DNA from: Fimbriimonadaceae bacterium
Lineage (GTDB): Bacteria > Armatimonadota > Fimbriimonadia > Fimbriimonadales > Fimbriimonadaceae
Direction of reading: 5' to 3'
Assembly: GCA_022843485.1 (NCBI GenBank)
Contig: JALHNM010000002.1
Coordinates: 282,238-346,237 of the forward strand
Length of the DNA: 64,000 bases
In this document: in pieces, positions 8,488 through 16,053 of the stretch
How positions within the stretch are numbered: position 1 is the first letter of the stretch
How the letters are laid out: each line of letters opens with the position of its first letter
Program-made: the position numbers and the translations under genes
Notes under the pieces: generated by a model
The model's input: the letters and a program-made list of their open reading frames with translations, nothing else
Databases searched by the model: none
Told to the model about the DNA's origin: nothing

Positions 8488-10191
8488 ATGGACGCCCCAC
8501 GCCTCGCCCGGAACGCCAGCATCGTCTTCGTGGCGGTGGCCTTGGCGGTCTGGGCCGTGCTCCAGTTCACCCCCGTCGGCGCGGTCGTAGCGGGGCGGGC
8601 CGACCAAGGCGGGATCACGCTCCCCAGTTTCCCCAGCGCGACCCCTGCGCCGGAGCCGCCGAAGTTCAAGGAGATCACCCCCCTCGCCGTGCCGCAACGG
8701 GTGATCGTGCTCATGTACCACGACGTCGTCGCCGCCCGGGGCCCGGGCACGGTCTGGTACGACGAGACCTCCGCGGGCCTGCGCGAGACGCTCCAGTTCA
8801 TCAAGGACAACGGCGGCACCGTCATCAGCCTCGACCAACTGCACCGGCACCTCACCGAGGCCGCCCCCATCCCCGACCGCTCGGTCGTCATCACGTTCGA
8901 CGACAACTACCAGGGCGTGGGCGACTACGCCGCCCCCGTGCTCGACGAGTTCCAGGCCCCCTTCACCGTCTTCGTCCACACCGATTTCGTCGGGGTGAAG
9001 GACAAGGGCCGCCCCAAGATGACCTGGGACCAGCTCAAGACCCTTCGCGACGAGTACCGGGCGACCATCGGCTCGCACACGGCCAGCCACCCGGAGGACA
9101 TCACGCAGCTCACCCCGGAGCAGCAACGCGAAGAGCTCGTGACCTCGATGAAGGCGATCGAGCAGGGCATGGGCGAGCGTCCGACCTCGATCGCTTGGGC
9201 GAACGGCAAGTTCGACGAGGTGACCCTTGGCTACGCGGAGGCGGTCGGCTACCAGATCGGCCTGGCGATGGACTCGGGCATGGCGGAGGCGTCGCGGTCG
9301 ATCCTGGCCGTGCGACGCTACCCGTTCAACAAGTTCAAGCAGGGCTGGGAGGCCCGCGAGGCGATGCTCGCCCGGGCCGTCCCGCTCACCCAGACGGAGT
9401 GGAAAGAGGGCCCCGTCCGGGTCGAGCGGTGGGAGCGGGGTCGGGCCCGGTACGTGGCCGCCATCGGGGGCCGGGCCGTGACCGGCATGGCAGACGGCCG
9501 GAGCCAGGTCTCGGACTTCGTGACCGAACTCGGCGGGGTGGCCGGGATCAACGGGGCGTTCTTCGCCCTCGCCGCCATCGCCAGCGACGATAACCAGATG
9601 ATCGGGCCCGTCCTCTGCGAGAACCGGGAAGGGCTCATCGCGGGCTACACGCAGAGCGACCCGGACAAGCTCCGTGACCGACCCTTGGTGGTCTGGGGGC
9701 CGCAGCGGGTGGCCTTCGTGCCCTACCAGCCAGAGTCGATGAACACCGAGCGGGTGCTGCGGGACTTCATGCCGGACCTCACGGACGTGTTCCTGGGCGG
9801 GGCCTGGCTCGTTCGGGACGGCGTCCCGATGACCCGCGAGCAGGTTCTGGAGCTCGGGCCGAAGGACGCGATGGACTACCGGCGGCGGGTCCTCTTCGGC
9901 GTGACGCGGGACGGGGAGCCTATCTGCTTGGCCGCGCTCGGGTCAGTGAGTTCGGCCGACCTGGCGGCCGTGGCCGCGGACAACGGCGTCCAGAACGCCG
10001 TGCTCCTCGACTCCGGGTTCTCCACGTCGCTGGTGGTGGACGGGGCGGTGCTCGCGAGCGGGCACGCAACCCGCGACCGCCAGAGCCGGCCTGTGCCCCA
10101 CGCGATCGTCCTTCGGGGCACCCTCACCGACCCCAGCCAGGCCGTCCCGACCGAGGACGCCCTCCCCGAGCCCCCTCGCCGTCGCCGCTAG
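8488..10191 (+). CDS. Membrane-anchored polysaccharide deacetylase fused to phosphodiester glycosidase
   Basis: 567-residue two-domain extracytoplasmic protein. A transmembrane or uncleaved signal segment covers roughly residues 10-30. Residues about 70-310 are a NodB-type deacetylase with intact catalytic motifs: VITFDDNYQG (catalytic and metal Asp) and SHTASHPEDI (metal His pair). Residues about 325-560 match the phosphodiester glycosidase (NAGPA/DUF2233-like) fold, with GGVAGINGAFFAL and NAVLLDSGFSTSLVVDG near the end. Deacetylation of N-acetylhexosamine polymers plus phosphodiester glycosidase chemistry suggests cell-wall or exopolysaccharide remodelling; this is inference. ATG at 8488 follows CACAAT by 10 nt. 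It is convergent with an M16 gene, sharing CTAG. A degenerate paralogue of the deacetylase domain lies at 57627. Confidence 0.85.
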   Translation: MDAPRLARNASIVFVAVALAVWAVLQFTPVGAVVAGRADQGGITLPSFPSATPAPEPPKFKEITPLAVPQRVIVLMYHDVVAARGPGTVWYDETSAGLRETLQFIKDNGGTVISLDQLHRHLTEAAPIPDRSVVITFDDNYQGVGDYAAPVLDEFQAPFTVFVHTDFVGVKDKGRPKMTWDQLKTLRDEYRATIGSHTASHPEDITQLTPEQQREELVTSMKAIEQGMGERPTSIAWANGKFDEVTLGYAEAVGYQIGLAMDSGMAEASRSILAVRRYPFNKFKQGWEAREAMLARAVPLTQTEWKEGPVRVERWERGRARYVAAIGGRAVTGMADGRSQVSDFVTELGGVAGINGAFFALAAIASDDNQMIGPVLCENREGLIAGYTQSDPDKLRDRPLVVWGPQRVAFVPYQPESMNTERVLRDFMPDLTDVFLGGAWLVRDGVPMTREQVLELGPKDAMDYRRRVLFGVTRDGEPICLAALGSVSSADLAAVAADNGVQNAVLLDSGFSTSLVVDGAVLASGHATRDRQSRPVPHAIVLRGTLTDPSQAVPTEDALPEPPRRRR

Positions 10192-11390
10192 CGCGCCCGC
10201 GGGGGTCGGACGATGGGCACGGCCGTCCGCAGACTCTCTCGTGCGGCCGCCTTCATCTGGTCGAGGGTGACGCTGGCCATCGCCTCGACGAGCCCGGCCG
10301 GGTCGCTGCCAGGCTGAGAGAGAGCGAACAGCCCGGCGATTGCGGTTCGATCGATCGGCCCTCCCCTCGCGAACCGGGTCGAGTCGAGGGCGAGGGGGCT
10401 GAGGTCGTAGCCTCGGCCCAGGGTCGCCACCGCCACCGCTTTGGCCCGCCCCAGTTCGGGCTCGCCCCAGGTCTCGACGTCCGCGAGCAAGGCCCTCCGC
10501 AGCGTGTCGGGGACAGCCAGAAGGCTGTCGGGGGCCGCCCGGGCCACGAGCAGCCGGAGTCGGAACCCACCCCCGACGCCCGAATTCGCCGGCCATAGGA
10601 CCGCCTCCTGGCGGTAGGAGAGGCGCAACTGCTCCCGGGCCACCCGGTGCAGCGCCCCTTGCTTCCCTGCCCCCAAGGCGCAGGCGGCGAGCCATTGGGC
10701 GGGCCCGACAACCGGCCCCGCCCCGCTGAGCTCGACGACCCCTACCCCCGACCCCCAGTCTTCCTCCGCCTCGCGGCGAGGGCGGGGTTTACGCGGCAGG
10801 ACCCGGGGCACGGCCCGGAGCGACTCCTTGAACGCCGCCACCCCCTCGCCCGGCGCGATCGCCCCGCCGATGGCCACGACGACGGCCTCAGGTCGGAATG
10901 AGCGACCGTACGCTGCCCGTACCTCCGCCGCGGTGACCGACGCGACTCCGGGCCGGGGGCCCGAGAGCACCCACGCCCATGGGTCGGACGGGGGCCGAGC
11001 GAGCCGGCCCTTTGCCTCTCGGACGGCCTCGTCGCTGAGCCGGGCATCCTGGAGGAGCGACACGACGAGCGTCCGGGCGACGTCAAGCCCCCCGGCTGGC
11101 TGCACGACTTGGAGGCGCACGAACCCCTCGCCCGGGGCGATCTCGACCGGGTAGCCCGCCTGCTCGCCGAAGGCCCGGAGCCGGGCCTCGGTGAAGTCCG
11201 AAGTCCCGTCCTTCAGAGCCTCGACGAGTACCGCCCAAGTCGCCCGGTCGGTCACCGTCTCCCGGTCGGCAGCGGGCACGAACGCCTGGACCACGACCAT
11301 CTTCGCCCCGGGTTCTGGGGCCTCCACGACTCGGGGGGAGATGTCGGTGAGCGGGAGCCCGGCCGCCAGGAGGAGGGCGAGGACTGTCAC
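10188..11390 (-). CDS. M16-family peptidase-like protein, non-catalytic subunit
   Basis: 400-residue protein with a signal-peptide-like start (VTVLALLLAAGLPLTD) and the two-lobed M16/insulinase-like layout: ARTLVVSLLQDARLSDEAV, then VTAAEVRAAYGRSFRPEAVVVAIGG, and a C-terminal lobe with LGRAKAVAVATL. The HxxEH zinc motif is absent, so this is probably the inactive partner of the adjacent M16 peptidase, as in many bacterial two-gene M16 systems. GTG at 11390 is chosen because it overlaps the upstream stop in GTGA and is preceded by GGAGGGG; an in-frame ATG-less extension upstream is possible. Convergent stop overlap CTAG with the deacetylase gene. Confidence 0.75.
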   Translation of the reverse strand: MTVLALLLAAGLPLTDISPRVVEAPEPGAKMVVVQAFVPAADRETVTDRATWAVLVEALKDGTSDFTEARLRAFGEQAGYPVEIAPGEGFVRLQVVQPAGGLDVARTLVVSLLQDARLSDEAVREAKGRLARPPSDPWAWVLSGPRPGVASVTAAEVRAAYGRSFRPEAVVVAIGGAIAPGEGVAAFKESLRAVPRVLPRKPRPRREAEEDWGSGVGVVELSGAGPVVGPAQWLAACALGAGKQGALHRVAREQLRLSYRQEAVLWPANSGVGGGFRLRLLVARAAPDSLLAVPDTLRRALLADVETWGEPELGRAKAVAVATLGRGYDLSPLALDSTRFARGGPIDRTAIAGLFALSQPGSDPAGLVEAMASVTLDQMKAAARESLRTAVPIVRPPRAR

Positions 11391-12472
11391 GACCCCTCCG
11401 TCCACGCCCGGCGTGCCTCGTCGAGGAACGATTGGCTGAGCCGAAGGGGGGCGCTCGGGAGGTCGTCGAGGTCAAGCGTCCGGTCGGCGAGGGCCCAGAC
11501 GGCCCGCCACCGAGCCCTTGTCCGGAAGTCGGCGGCTTGCCCTCGGAGCCAGGAGGCCAGGGCGGCTTGTCCGGCGGTCATGTCCGGGGTGGGCCGAGCC
11601 CCGACGAGCGAAACGGTGACCGTTGCCGACAGGGGCGAGGGTGTGAAGGTGACCGTCGACCGGGGCCGCGCCGCCGCGAGACCGAACGCCCCCGCCAGGT
11701 TCGCGAGGCTGCGCGAGTCGGTTAGGGGCCCGATCGGGCGCGCCAGCACCGGCCCGCCTGCCCCATCTCGCCGCACGACCCGAGGGGGCGCGGGGGGCCG
11801 CTCGGGCAGACCGCCCGATCCTGATGGAAGCGCGTCCAGCCACTCTCGCACCTCCGCCGCGGCCTTGGCGGGGTCGATGTCACCGACGACGGCGAGTGAG
11901 GCGTTCCCCCCAACGAAGGTCTGGCGAGCGAGAAGGGCCACGGCCGCCGGTTCGAGCGAGCGGAGGGCAGAGACGGTGCCGAACGGGTCCAGGCCTTGGT
12001 CGCCGAAGAGCTCCGACCACGCCTTCGCGGCCTCCCGGACTTCGGGCAGGACGAGTGCGGACTCTTCGAAGATCGTCCCCGCCTCGGCGACGATCTCCTC
12101 CCGAGTCGGCTCGATGGGCCGGATCAGGGCCTTGAGCGAGGCGAGGACGCGTCGCAGCTCCCCCGCCGGGCCGCGGACCTCGAAGAAGGTCGCGTCGCGT
12201 GTGGTCTCGGCGAGCAGCACCATCCCCCGGGACTCCAAGGCCTGGTCGACTTCTGGGACGCGGGCGGCAAGGTGCTCCAGAAGGTGCCTCGCCCCGTGAG
12301 TCTCCGGGGTGTCAGCGACCGCCCCGGCCCCGAAGGCCAAGCACACCGCGACTTCGCCCGAACCCGCCAAACGCTCGACGAACCCCCGGCCGCCGTTCTC
12401 AGCGGTCACCCGAACCCGCGGCACCGGCCCCTGCTGCCCGATCACGACCCCGAGGGCGAACGCCGACCACAC
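11387..12472 (-). CDS. M16-family zinc metallopeptidase
   Basis: 361-residue peptidase of the insulinase/processing-peptidase family. The zinc site is ARHLLEHLAAR (HxxEH), and a downstream acidic helix EEIVAEAGTIFEE supplies the distal Glu. The beta-strand segment ASLAVVGDIDPAKAAAEVREW is also typical. GTG at 12472 is preferred over GTG at 12523 because TACGCT lies 6 nt upstream of it, matching the -10-like motif used elsewhere; the longer form would add 17 residues that do not look like a signal peptide. It is directly followed by the non-catalytic M16 partner through a GTGA overlap. The substrate is unknown. Confidence 0.8.
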   Translation of the reverse strand: MWSAFALGVVIGQQGPVPRVRVTAENGGRGFVERLAGSGEVAVCLAFGAGAVADTPETHGARHLLEHLAARVPEVDQALESRGMVLLAETTRDATFFEVRGPAGELRRVLASLKALIRPIEPTREEIVAEAGTIFEESALVLPEVREAAKAWSELFGDQGLDPFGTVSALRSLEPAAVALLARQTFVGGNASLAVVGDIDPAKAAAEVREWLDALPSGSGGLPERPPAPPRVVRRDGAGGPVLARPIGPLTDSRSLANLAGAFGLAAARPRSTVTFTPSPLSATVTVSLVGARPTPDMTAGQAALASWLRGQAADFRTRARWRAVWALADRTLDLDDLPSAPLRLSQSFLDEARRAWTEGS

Positions 12473-12541
12473 CGGATCAGCGTACCGTCCAGCCAAGGGC
12501 CCTTCGGGGGCCCGGAGCGACACCTAGAACCGGGCCGCCCC

Positions 12542-12643
12542 GCAGACTCGTCGCTCGAGGGCTATCACTCGGTCACGGACATCGTCCACTCGGGTGGGCT
12601 GAACGGCAAGGTCCTCCCGGTCCGCGTCCTCGTGTCCAACTGA
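12542..12643 (+). pseudogene. Possible 3' remnant of an unidentified gene
   Basis: Between two real genes, the plus strand encodes a protein-like tail, ADSSLEGYHSVTDIVHSG followed by GLNGKVLPVRVLVSN and a TGA stop at 12641. Codons carry G or C at nearly every third position as in genes here, yet no start codon exists near it, and upstream the frame runs into sequence antisense to the M16 gene. This looks like the C-terminal end of a gene whose 5' part was deleted. The family is not recognised. It could also be a chance open stretch. Confidence 0.3.
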
Positions 12644-12656
12644 CGCACCAGACGGC

Positions 12657-12662
12657 TACACT
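12657..12662 (+). promoter_or_regulatory. -10-like element before the P-loop kinase
   Basis: TACACT ends 8 nt before the ATG at 12671, with no Shine-Dalgarno in between. It is one member of the recurrent leaderless-type motif. Confidence 0.45.
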
Positions 12663-12670
12663 GGCCAGCG

Positions 12671-13231
12671 ATGGCCCGGTGTGAATTGAGCGACCCGCTG
12701 AGCCGGACCGCTCGGCGGGTCGCCGTGTTCGGAGTCACGGGCTCGGGCAAGTCGGTGCTGGCCCGGGCGACCGCCGAGCGGATCGGGGCCGTGTACGTCT
12801 CGGTCGACGACCTGGCGTTCGAGCCGTGCTGGCAGGAAGTGGCGGCCGACGAGCAAAGACGCCGGGCCGCGGCGGTCACCGCAGGCGAGGCCTGGGTCAT
12901 CGACAGCGTCTACGGGGCGTGGCAGGCCGAGGTCTTCGACCGCATCGAGCTCATCGTCGGGCTCGACTATCCGCGGTGGGTCTCGCTGTCGCGACTGGTC
13001 CGCCGGACGGCCAGAAGGGTGCTGACCGGCGAACCCTGCTGCAACGGGAACCGCGAGACGCTGCGCCGGACCTTCTCAAAGAAGTCGATCCTGGTCTGGC
13101 ACGCCGTCTCGTTCGCTCGCAAGCGGGACCAGATCAGGGCCTGGGCGGCAGACCCGGAGGTGCCGCCCGTGCTCGTGCTGCGCTCTCCCCGGGCCGCTGA
13201 GGCCTGGTTCGAGGCGCTCGGTGGCCTCTAG
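12671..13231 (+). CDS. P-loop NTPase, adenylate-kinase-like
   Basis: 186-residue small kinase-like protein. The Walker A loop is VFGVTGSGKSVLA at about residues 18-30, followed by VYVSVDDLAFEP (equivalent of the DxD/substrate region), WVIDSVYGAW, and a lid-like basic helix SRLVRRTARRVL near residue 115. It resembles the topology-modulation/FlaR-like P-loop proteins that are annotated as adenylate kinases. Substrate unknown. The ATG is placed 8 nt after TACACT. Its TAG stop overlaps the stop of the convergent helicase gene in CTAG. Confidence 0.75.
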   Translation: MARCELSDPLSRTARRVAVFGVTGSGKSVLARATAERIGAVYVSVDDLAFEPCWQEVAADEQRRRAAAVTAGEAWVIDSVYGAWQAEVFDRIELIVGLDYPRWVSLSRLVRRTARRVLTGEPCCNGNRETLRRTFSKKSILVWHAVSFARKRDQIRAWAADPEVPPVLVLRSPRAAEAWFEALGGL

Positions 13232-14592
13232 CGGGCTTTCGGGCGCCCGGTGGGACGGCCCTTGTTGGGTCGGCCGGACCACCCTCGGTGCCCGGGTCGG
13301 GCGGCGGGTGGCGGGGCGGCCGCGGCCGGGGTCGGGCGGCGCTTGGGCTTGCGGGGCTTGAGGTCGCCCCCGTGGCCTTCCGGCTTGGGGGCATGGGGCC
13401 TGTCCACCGGAACCGGGTTCGTGACCTTGGCGGCGGGCGGGTGCTGGCGGAGGGGACGGTCGTGGCCGGGGTCGGGGGGCGGCGACACGCTACTGAGCCG
13501 GCTCACCGGGATCTCTTCGCCCAGGAGCCGCTCGATGTCGCGGACGTCCTTGCGCTGGGCGGGGAGTGCGAAGGTCAGGGCCCGGCCTGCGGCGCCCGCT
13601 CGGCCCGTGCGACCGATCCGGTGGATGTAGTCCTCCGGCTTCTCGGGCACGTCGTAGTTCAGTACGAGTTCGACGTCCTTGACGTCGATCCCGCGGGCCG
13701 CGACGTCGGTCGCCACCAGCACCCTGACCTCGCCGCTCTTGAAGGCGGCAAGGGCCTCGCGGCGCTGGTTCTGGGTGCGGTCGGCGTGGATCTCGCCCGC
13801 GGCGTACCCGGCAGCGAGAAGATGCTTCGCCATCTTCCGGGCCCCGTGGCGGGTGCGCACGAAGACCAGGATCGGACCCTTGAACCGGTCGAGCGTCTGG
13901 GCGAGGGCGACCGTCTTCGCCTCCCACTCCACGTAGACCACCTCTTGCTGGACCTGCTTGGGGGTGGCACCGGGACGAGCGACCTCGACCTTTGCCGGGT
14001 CTCGTTGGAACTCGGTGGCGAGGGCCTCGATATCGGGCGGGAGGGTCGCGCTGAAGAGGAGCGTCTGGCGCTCCTTCGGAACCGTCCCCAGGATGCGTCG
14101 GATCGGGGGGGCAAAGCCCATATCGAGCATCCGGTCCGCCTCGTCGAGCACGACCAAGCTTACGCGGCCAAGGTGGGCCGTGCGTTGGTTCATGTGGTCG
14201 ATGAGCCGGCCCGGCGTGGCGACGATGACCTGCGGGCCCTTGCGCAGCTGGTGGGCCTGCACCGAGACCGACCGGCCGCCTACGACGAGGGCGGTGCGCA
14301 CCCGGAGCCGTTGGAGCGTCTCGGCTATCTGCTCGGCGAGCTCGCGGGTCGGGGCGAGCACGAGGGCGCACTGGCCCTCCCTAAGGCGGCTGGCGATGGG
14401 CAGGCCGAACGCTAGGGTCTTGCCCGTCCCGGTCTCGGCGAGTCCAATGAGGTCACGGCCGGTAAGGGCGATCGGGATCGCGGCGGCTTGGATGGGCGTG
14501 GGGGTGACGATGCCGGCCTCGCGGAGGAGGCCGACGAGGCCCGGCCCGACGCCGAGTTCTGAAAAGCCCTGAGGGCTCGATGGGTTGTGCAT
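13228..14592 (-). CDS. DEAD-box RNA helicase, RhlE-like
   Basis: 454-residue helicase with all core motifs: Q motif region TPTPIQAAAIPIALTG, motif I AETGTGKT, Ia APTRELAEQ, Ib ATPGRLIDH, II VLDEADRMLD, III LLFSATLP, V ATDVAARGIDV and VI HRIGRTGRAG. The last 90 residues are a basic, Pro/Gly/Arg-rich tail typical of RhlE-type helicases, likely an RNA-binding extension. It unwinds RNA duplexes in ribosome assembly or cold adaptation by family analogy. ATG at 14592 gives the standard MHNPSSPQGFSELG start; an open frame continues upstream through repeats, which are not protein-like. A candidate TATCGT -10 at 14764-14759 would give a leader near 160 nt. Confidence 0.93.
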   Translation of the reverse strand: MHNPSSPQGFSELGVGPGLVGLLREAGIVTPTPIQAAAIPIALTGRDLIGLAETGTGKTLAFGLPIASRLREGQCALVLAPTRELAEQIAETLQRLRVRTALVVGGRSVSVQAHQLRKGPQVIVATPGRLIDHMNQRTAHLGRVSLVVLDEADRMLDMGFAPPIRRILGTVPKERQTLLFSATLPPDIEALATEFQRDPAKVEVARPGATPKQVQQEVVYVEWEAKTVALAQTLDRFKGPILVFVRTRHGARKMAKHLLAAGYAAGEIHADRTQNQRREALAAFKSGEVRVLVATDVAARGIDVKDVELVLNYDVPEKPEDYIHRIGRTGRAGAAGRALTFALPAQRKDVRDIERLLGEEIPVSRLSSVSPPPDPGHDRPLRQHPPAAKVTNPVPVDRPHAPKPEGHGGDLKPRKPKRRPTPAAAAPPPAARPGHRGWSGRPNKGRPTGRPKAR

Positions 14593-14805
14593 GAAAACAG
14601 TGCCGCACCGTGGCGGCAGGGATCGTTGGATCGCCGGACAGGGTGCAATGGGCTCGACCGTGGCAATCGTCCAGGAGCCCAGGGCGCAGGTGCTCAGCCC
14701 TTTTCGCGCTGTCCCTGCCTTTTCCGGTCTCGGGCGCTGGGCCTTGACCGTGTTGGGCACGATACCCTGTTCCTGGGGGTTGGTCTGGGGTCGGTGAGGG
14801 CTTTT
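14593..14805. other. Non-coding leader region upstream of the helicase gene
   Basis: No gene was recognised. On the minus strand TATCGT (14764-14759) is a candidate -10 for the helicase, leaving a long untranslated leader. Long leaders are common for cold-responsive DEAD-box helicases, but no specific RNA motif was identified here. Confidence 0.3.
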
Positions 14806-14919
14806 AGCGAGCAAGCTCGCTAATCCATAGCGACTGCAAGCAGTCGCACTCCCGCGACTGCAAGCAGTCGCACTCCCGCGACTGCAAGCAGTCGCACTCC
14901 CGCGACTGCAAGCAGTCGC
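14806..14919. repeat. Tandem array of 18-bp perfect palindromes, 24-bp period
   Basis: Four identical copies of the palindrome GCGACTGCAAGCAGTCGC begin at 14830, 14854, 14878 and 14902, separated by ACTCCC. Each folds as an 8-bp stem with an AA loop. A related hairpin, AGCGAGC-AA-GCTCGCT at 14806-14821, precedes them with the same loop and a similar stem. The array lies just beyond the mrp stop, so it could terminate mrp transcription, but the number and identity of copies suggest a replicating palindromic element. The spacers are too short for a CRISPR array. Confidence 0.9.
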
Positions 14920-14926
14920 AGGCCGT

Positions 14927-16012
14927 TCAGGCGGGGGTGAACTCGGCGGTCGTGGTCGCGGCGCGGGACATCGAGAGGACGCTGGCCTGGGCGGCGAGCT
15001 GGCCGGCGACTTCGACAAACGCCCGGGCCTGCGGTCGCTCGGGGTGCGCGATCAGGGCCGGGATCCCACGGTCGCTCGCCTCGCCCACCGCCTCGTCGAG
15101 CGGGATCGAACCCAGGTACGGCGCCCCTAACTGGGTCGCGAGCTCGGCCCCCGTCGTCCCCGCGAAGACCCGTGTCTCATAACCGCAGTTCGGACAGGAA
15201 AACCGGGCCATGTTCTCGACCACCCCCAACACCGAGGTGTTCAGTCGCCGGAACAGGGCCGCCGCCTTCCCCGCGATGTCGGCGGCGACGTTGTGGGGGG
15301 TCGTCACGATGACCACCCCGGTCAGCGGCACCAACTGCGCGAGTGACATCGGGGCGTCGCCTGTGCCCGGAGGGAGGTCGACCAGGAGGTAGTCGAGGTC
15401 CCCCCAGATCACGTCTGCGAGGAGCTGCTTCACCGTCCCCGCGACCATCGGCCCCCGCCAGAGCACGGCCTGCCCAGGCTCCAGCAGGAACCCGAGCGAC
15501 ATCATCGCCACCCCGAACCGCTCGATCGGCACGATCTTGCTGTCCCGCGTCAGGGGCCGCTCCTCAGGCACTCCCATCATGAGCGGGATGCTTGGGCCGT
15601 AGACGTCGGCGTCCATGAGCCCGACCCGCGCCCCCTTTTGGGCGAGCGCGACCGCCAGGTTCACCGTCACGGTGCTCTTCCCTACCCCGCCCTTCCCGCT
15701 CGCGATGGCGATGCACTGTTTGACGCCCGGGATGAGGTCCTCCGCCTGGGTCTGGCGGGTGCGGACCTGGGCGGTCATGGTGACTTCGACGCCGGTGACC
15801 CCCGGAAGGGCGGCGACCGCCGCCTCGCACTCGGCCTGGAGTTGTTCCTTGACCGGGCATGCCGGGGTGGTGAGCTCGACCGTGAAGGCGACCTCTCCCC
15901 CCGGCCCGACCTCGACGGCCTTCACGAACCCAAGGCTCACGATGTCGCGCCGGAGGTCGGGGTCCTGCACCGCCCGCAACGCGTCGAGCACGGCCTGTTC
16001 GGTCACTGCCAC
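14927..16012 (-). CDS. mrp: Mrp/NBP35-family iron-sulfur carrier ATPase
   Basis: 361-residue ApbC/Mrp protein. Residues 1-90 form a MIP18/DUF59 domain (VLDALRAVQDPDLRRDIVSLG, TTPACPVKEQL). The deviant Walker A is IASGKGGVGKSTVTVNLA near residue 108, followed by DADVYGPSIP, the DLPPGTGDAPMS switch and ENMARFSCPNCG, whose CPNC cysteines bind a bridging Fe-S cluster in the family. It loads Fe-S clusters onto client proteins in the cytoplasm. The GTG start at 16012 lies 6 nt after TAGCCT. It stands alone between the palindrome array and the PDZ protease gene. Confidence 0.92.
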   Translation of the reverse strand: MAVTEQAVLDALRAVQDPDLRRDIVSLGFVKAVEVGPGGEVAFTVELTTPACPVKEQLQAECEAAVAALPGVTGVEVTMTAQVRTRQTQAEDLIPGVKQCIAIASGKGGVGKSTVTVNLAVALAQKGARVGLMDADVYGPSIPLMMGVPEERPLTRDSKIVPIERFGVAMMSLGFLLEPGQAVLWRGPMVAGTVKQLLADVIWGDLDYLLVDLPPGTGDAPMSLAQLVPLTGVVIVTTPHNVAADIAGKAAALFRRLNTSVLGVVENMARFSCPNCGYETRVFAGTTGAELATQLGAPYLGSIPLDEAVGEASDRGIPALIAHPERPQARAFVEVAGQLAAQASVLSMSRAATTTAEFTPA

Positions 16013-16053
16013 GCGGTCAGGCTACCCCGCCGGTCCGCGTGGCCGACCGCGGG

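Noticed and set aside
14830-14919. CRISPR array
   Set aside because: Repeats are perfect palindromes with identical 6-bp spacers; CRISPR spacers are about 30 bp and differ from one another. No cas genes.
13228-15018. Extended N terminus of the helicase including the repeated ATACSRGS segments
   Set aside because: The extension is only the translation of the palindromic DNA repeats; the helicase family start is at 14592.
14927-16012. ParA partner for parB
   Set aside because: The P-loop protein here has a MIP18 domain and the CPNC motif of Mrp/ApbC carriers, not of ParA/Soj.
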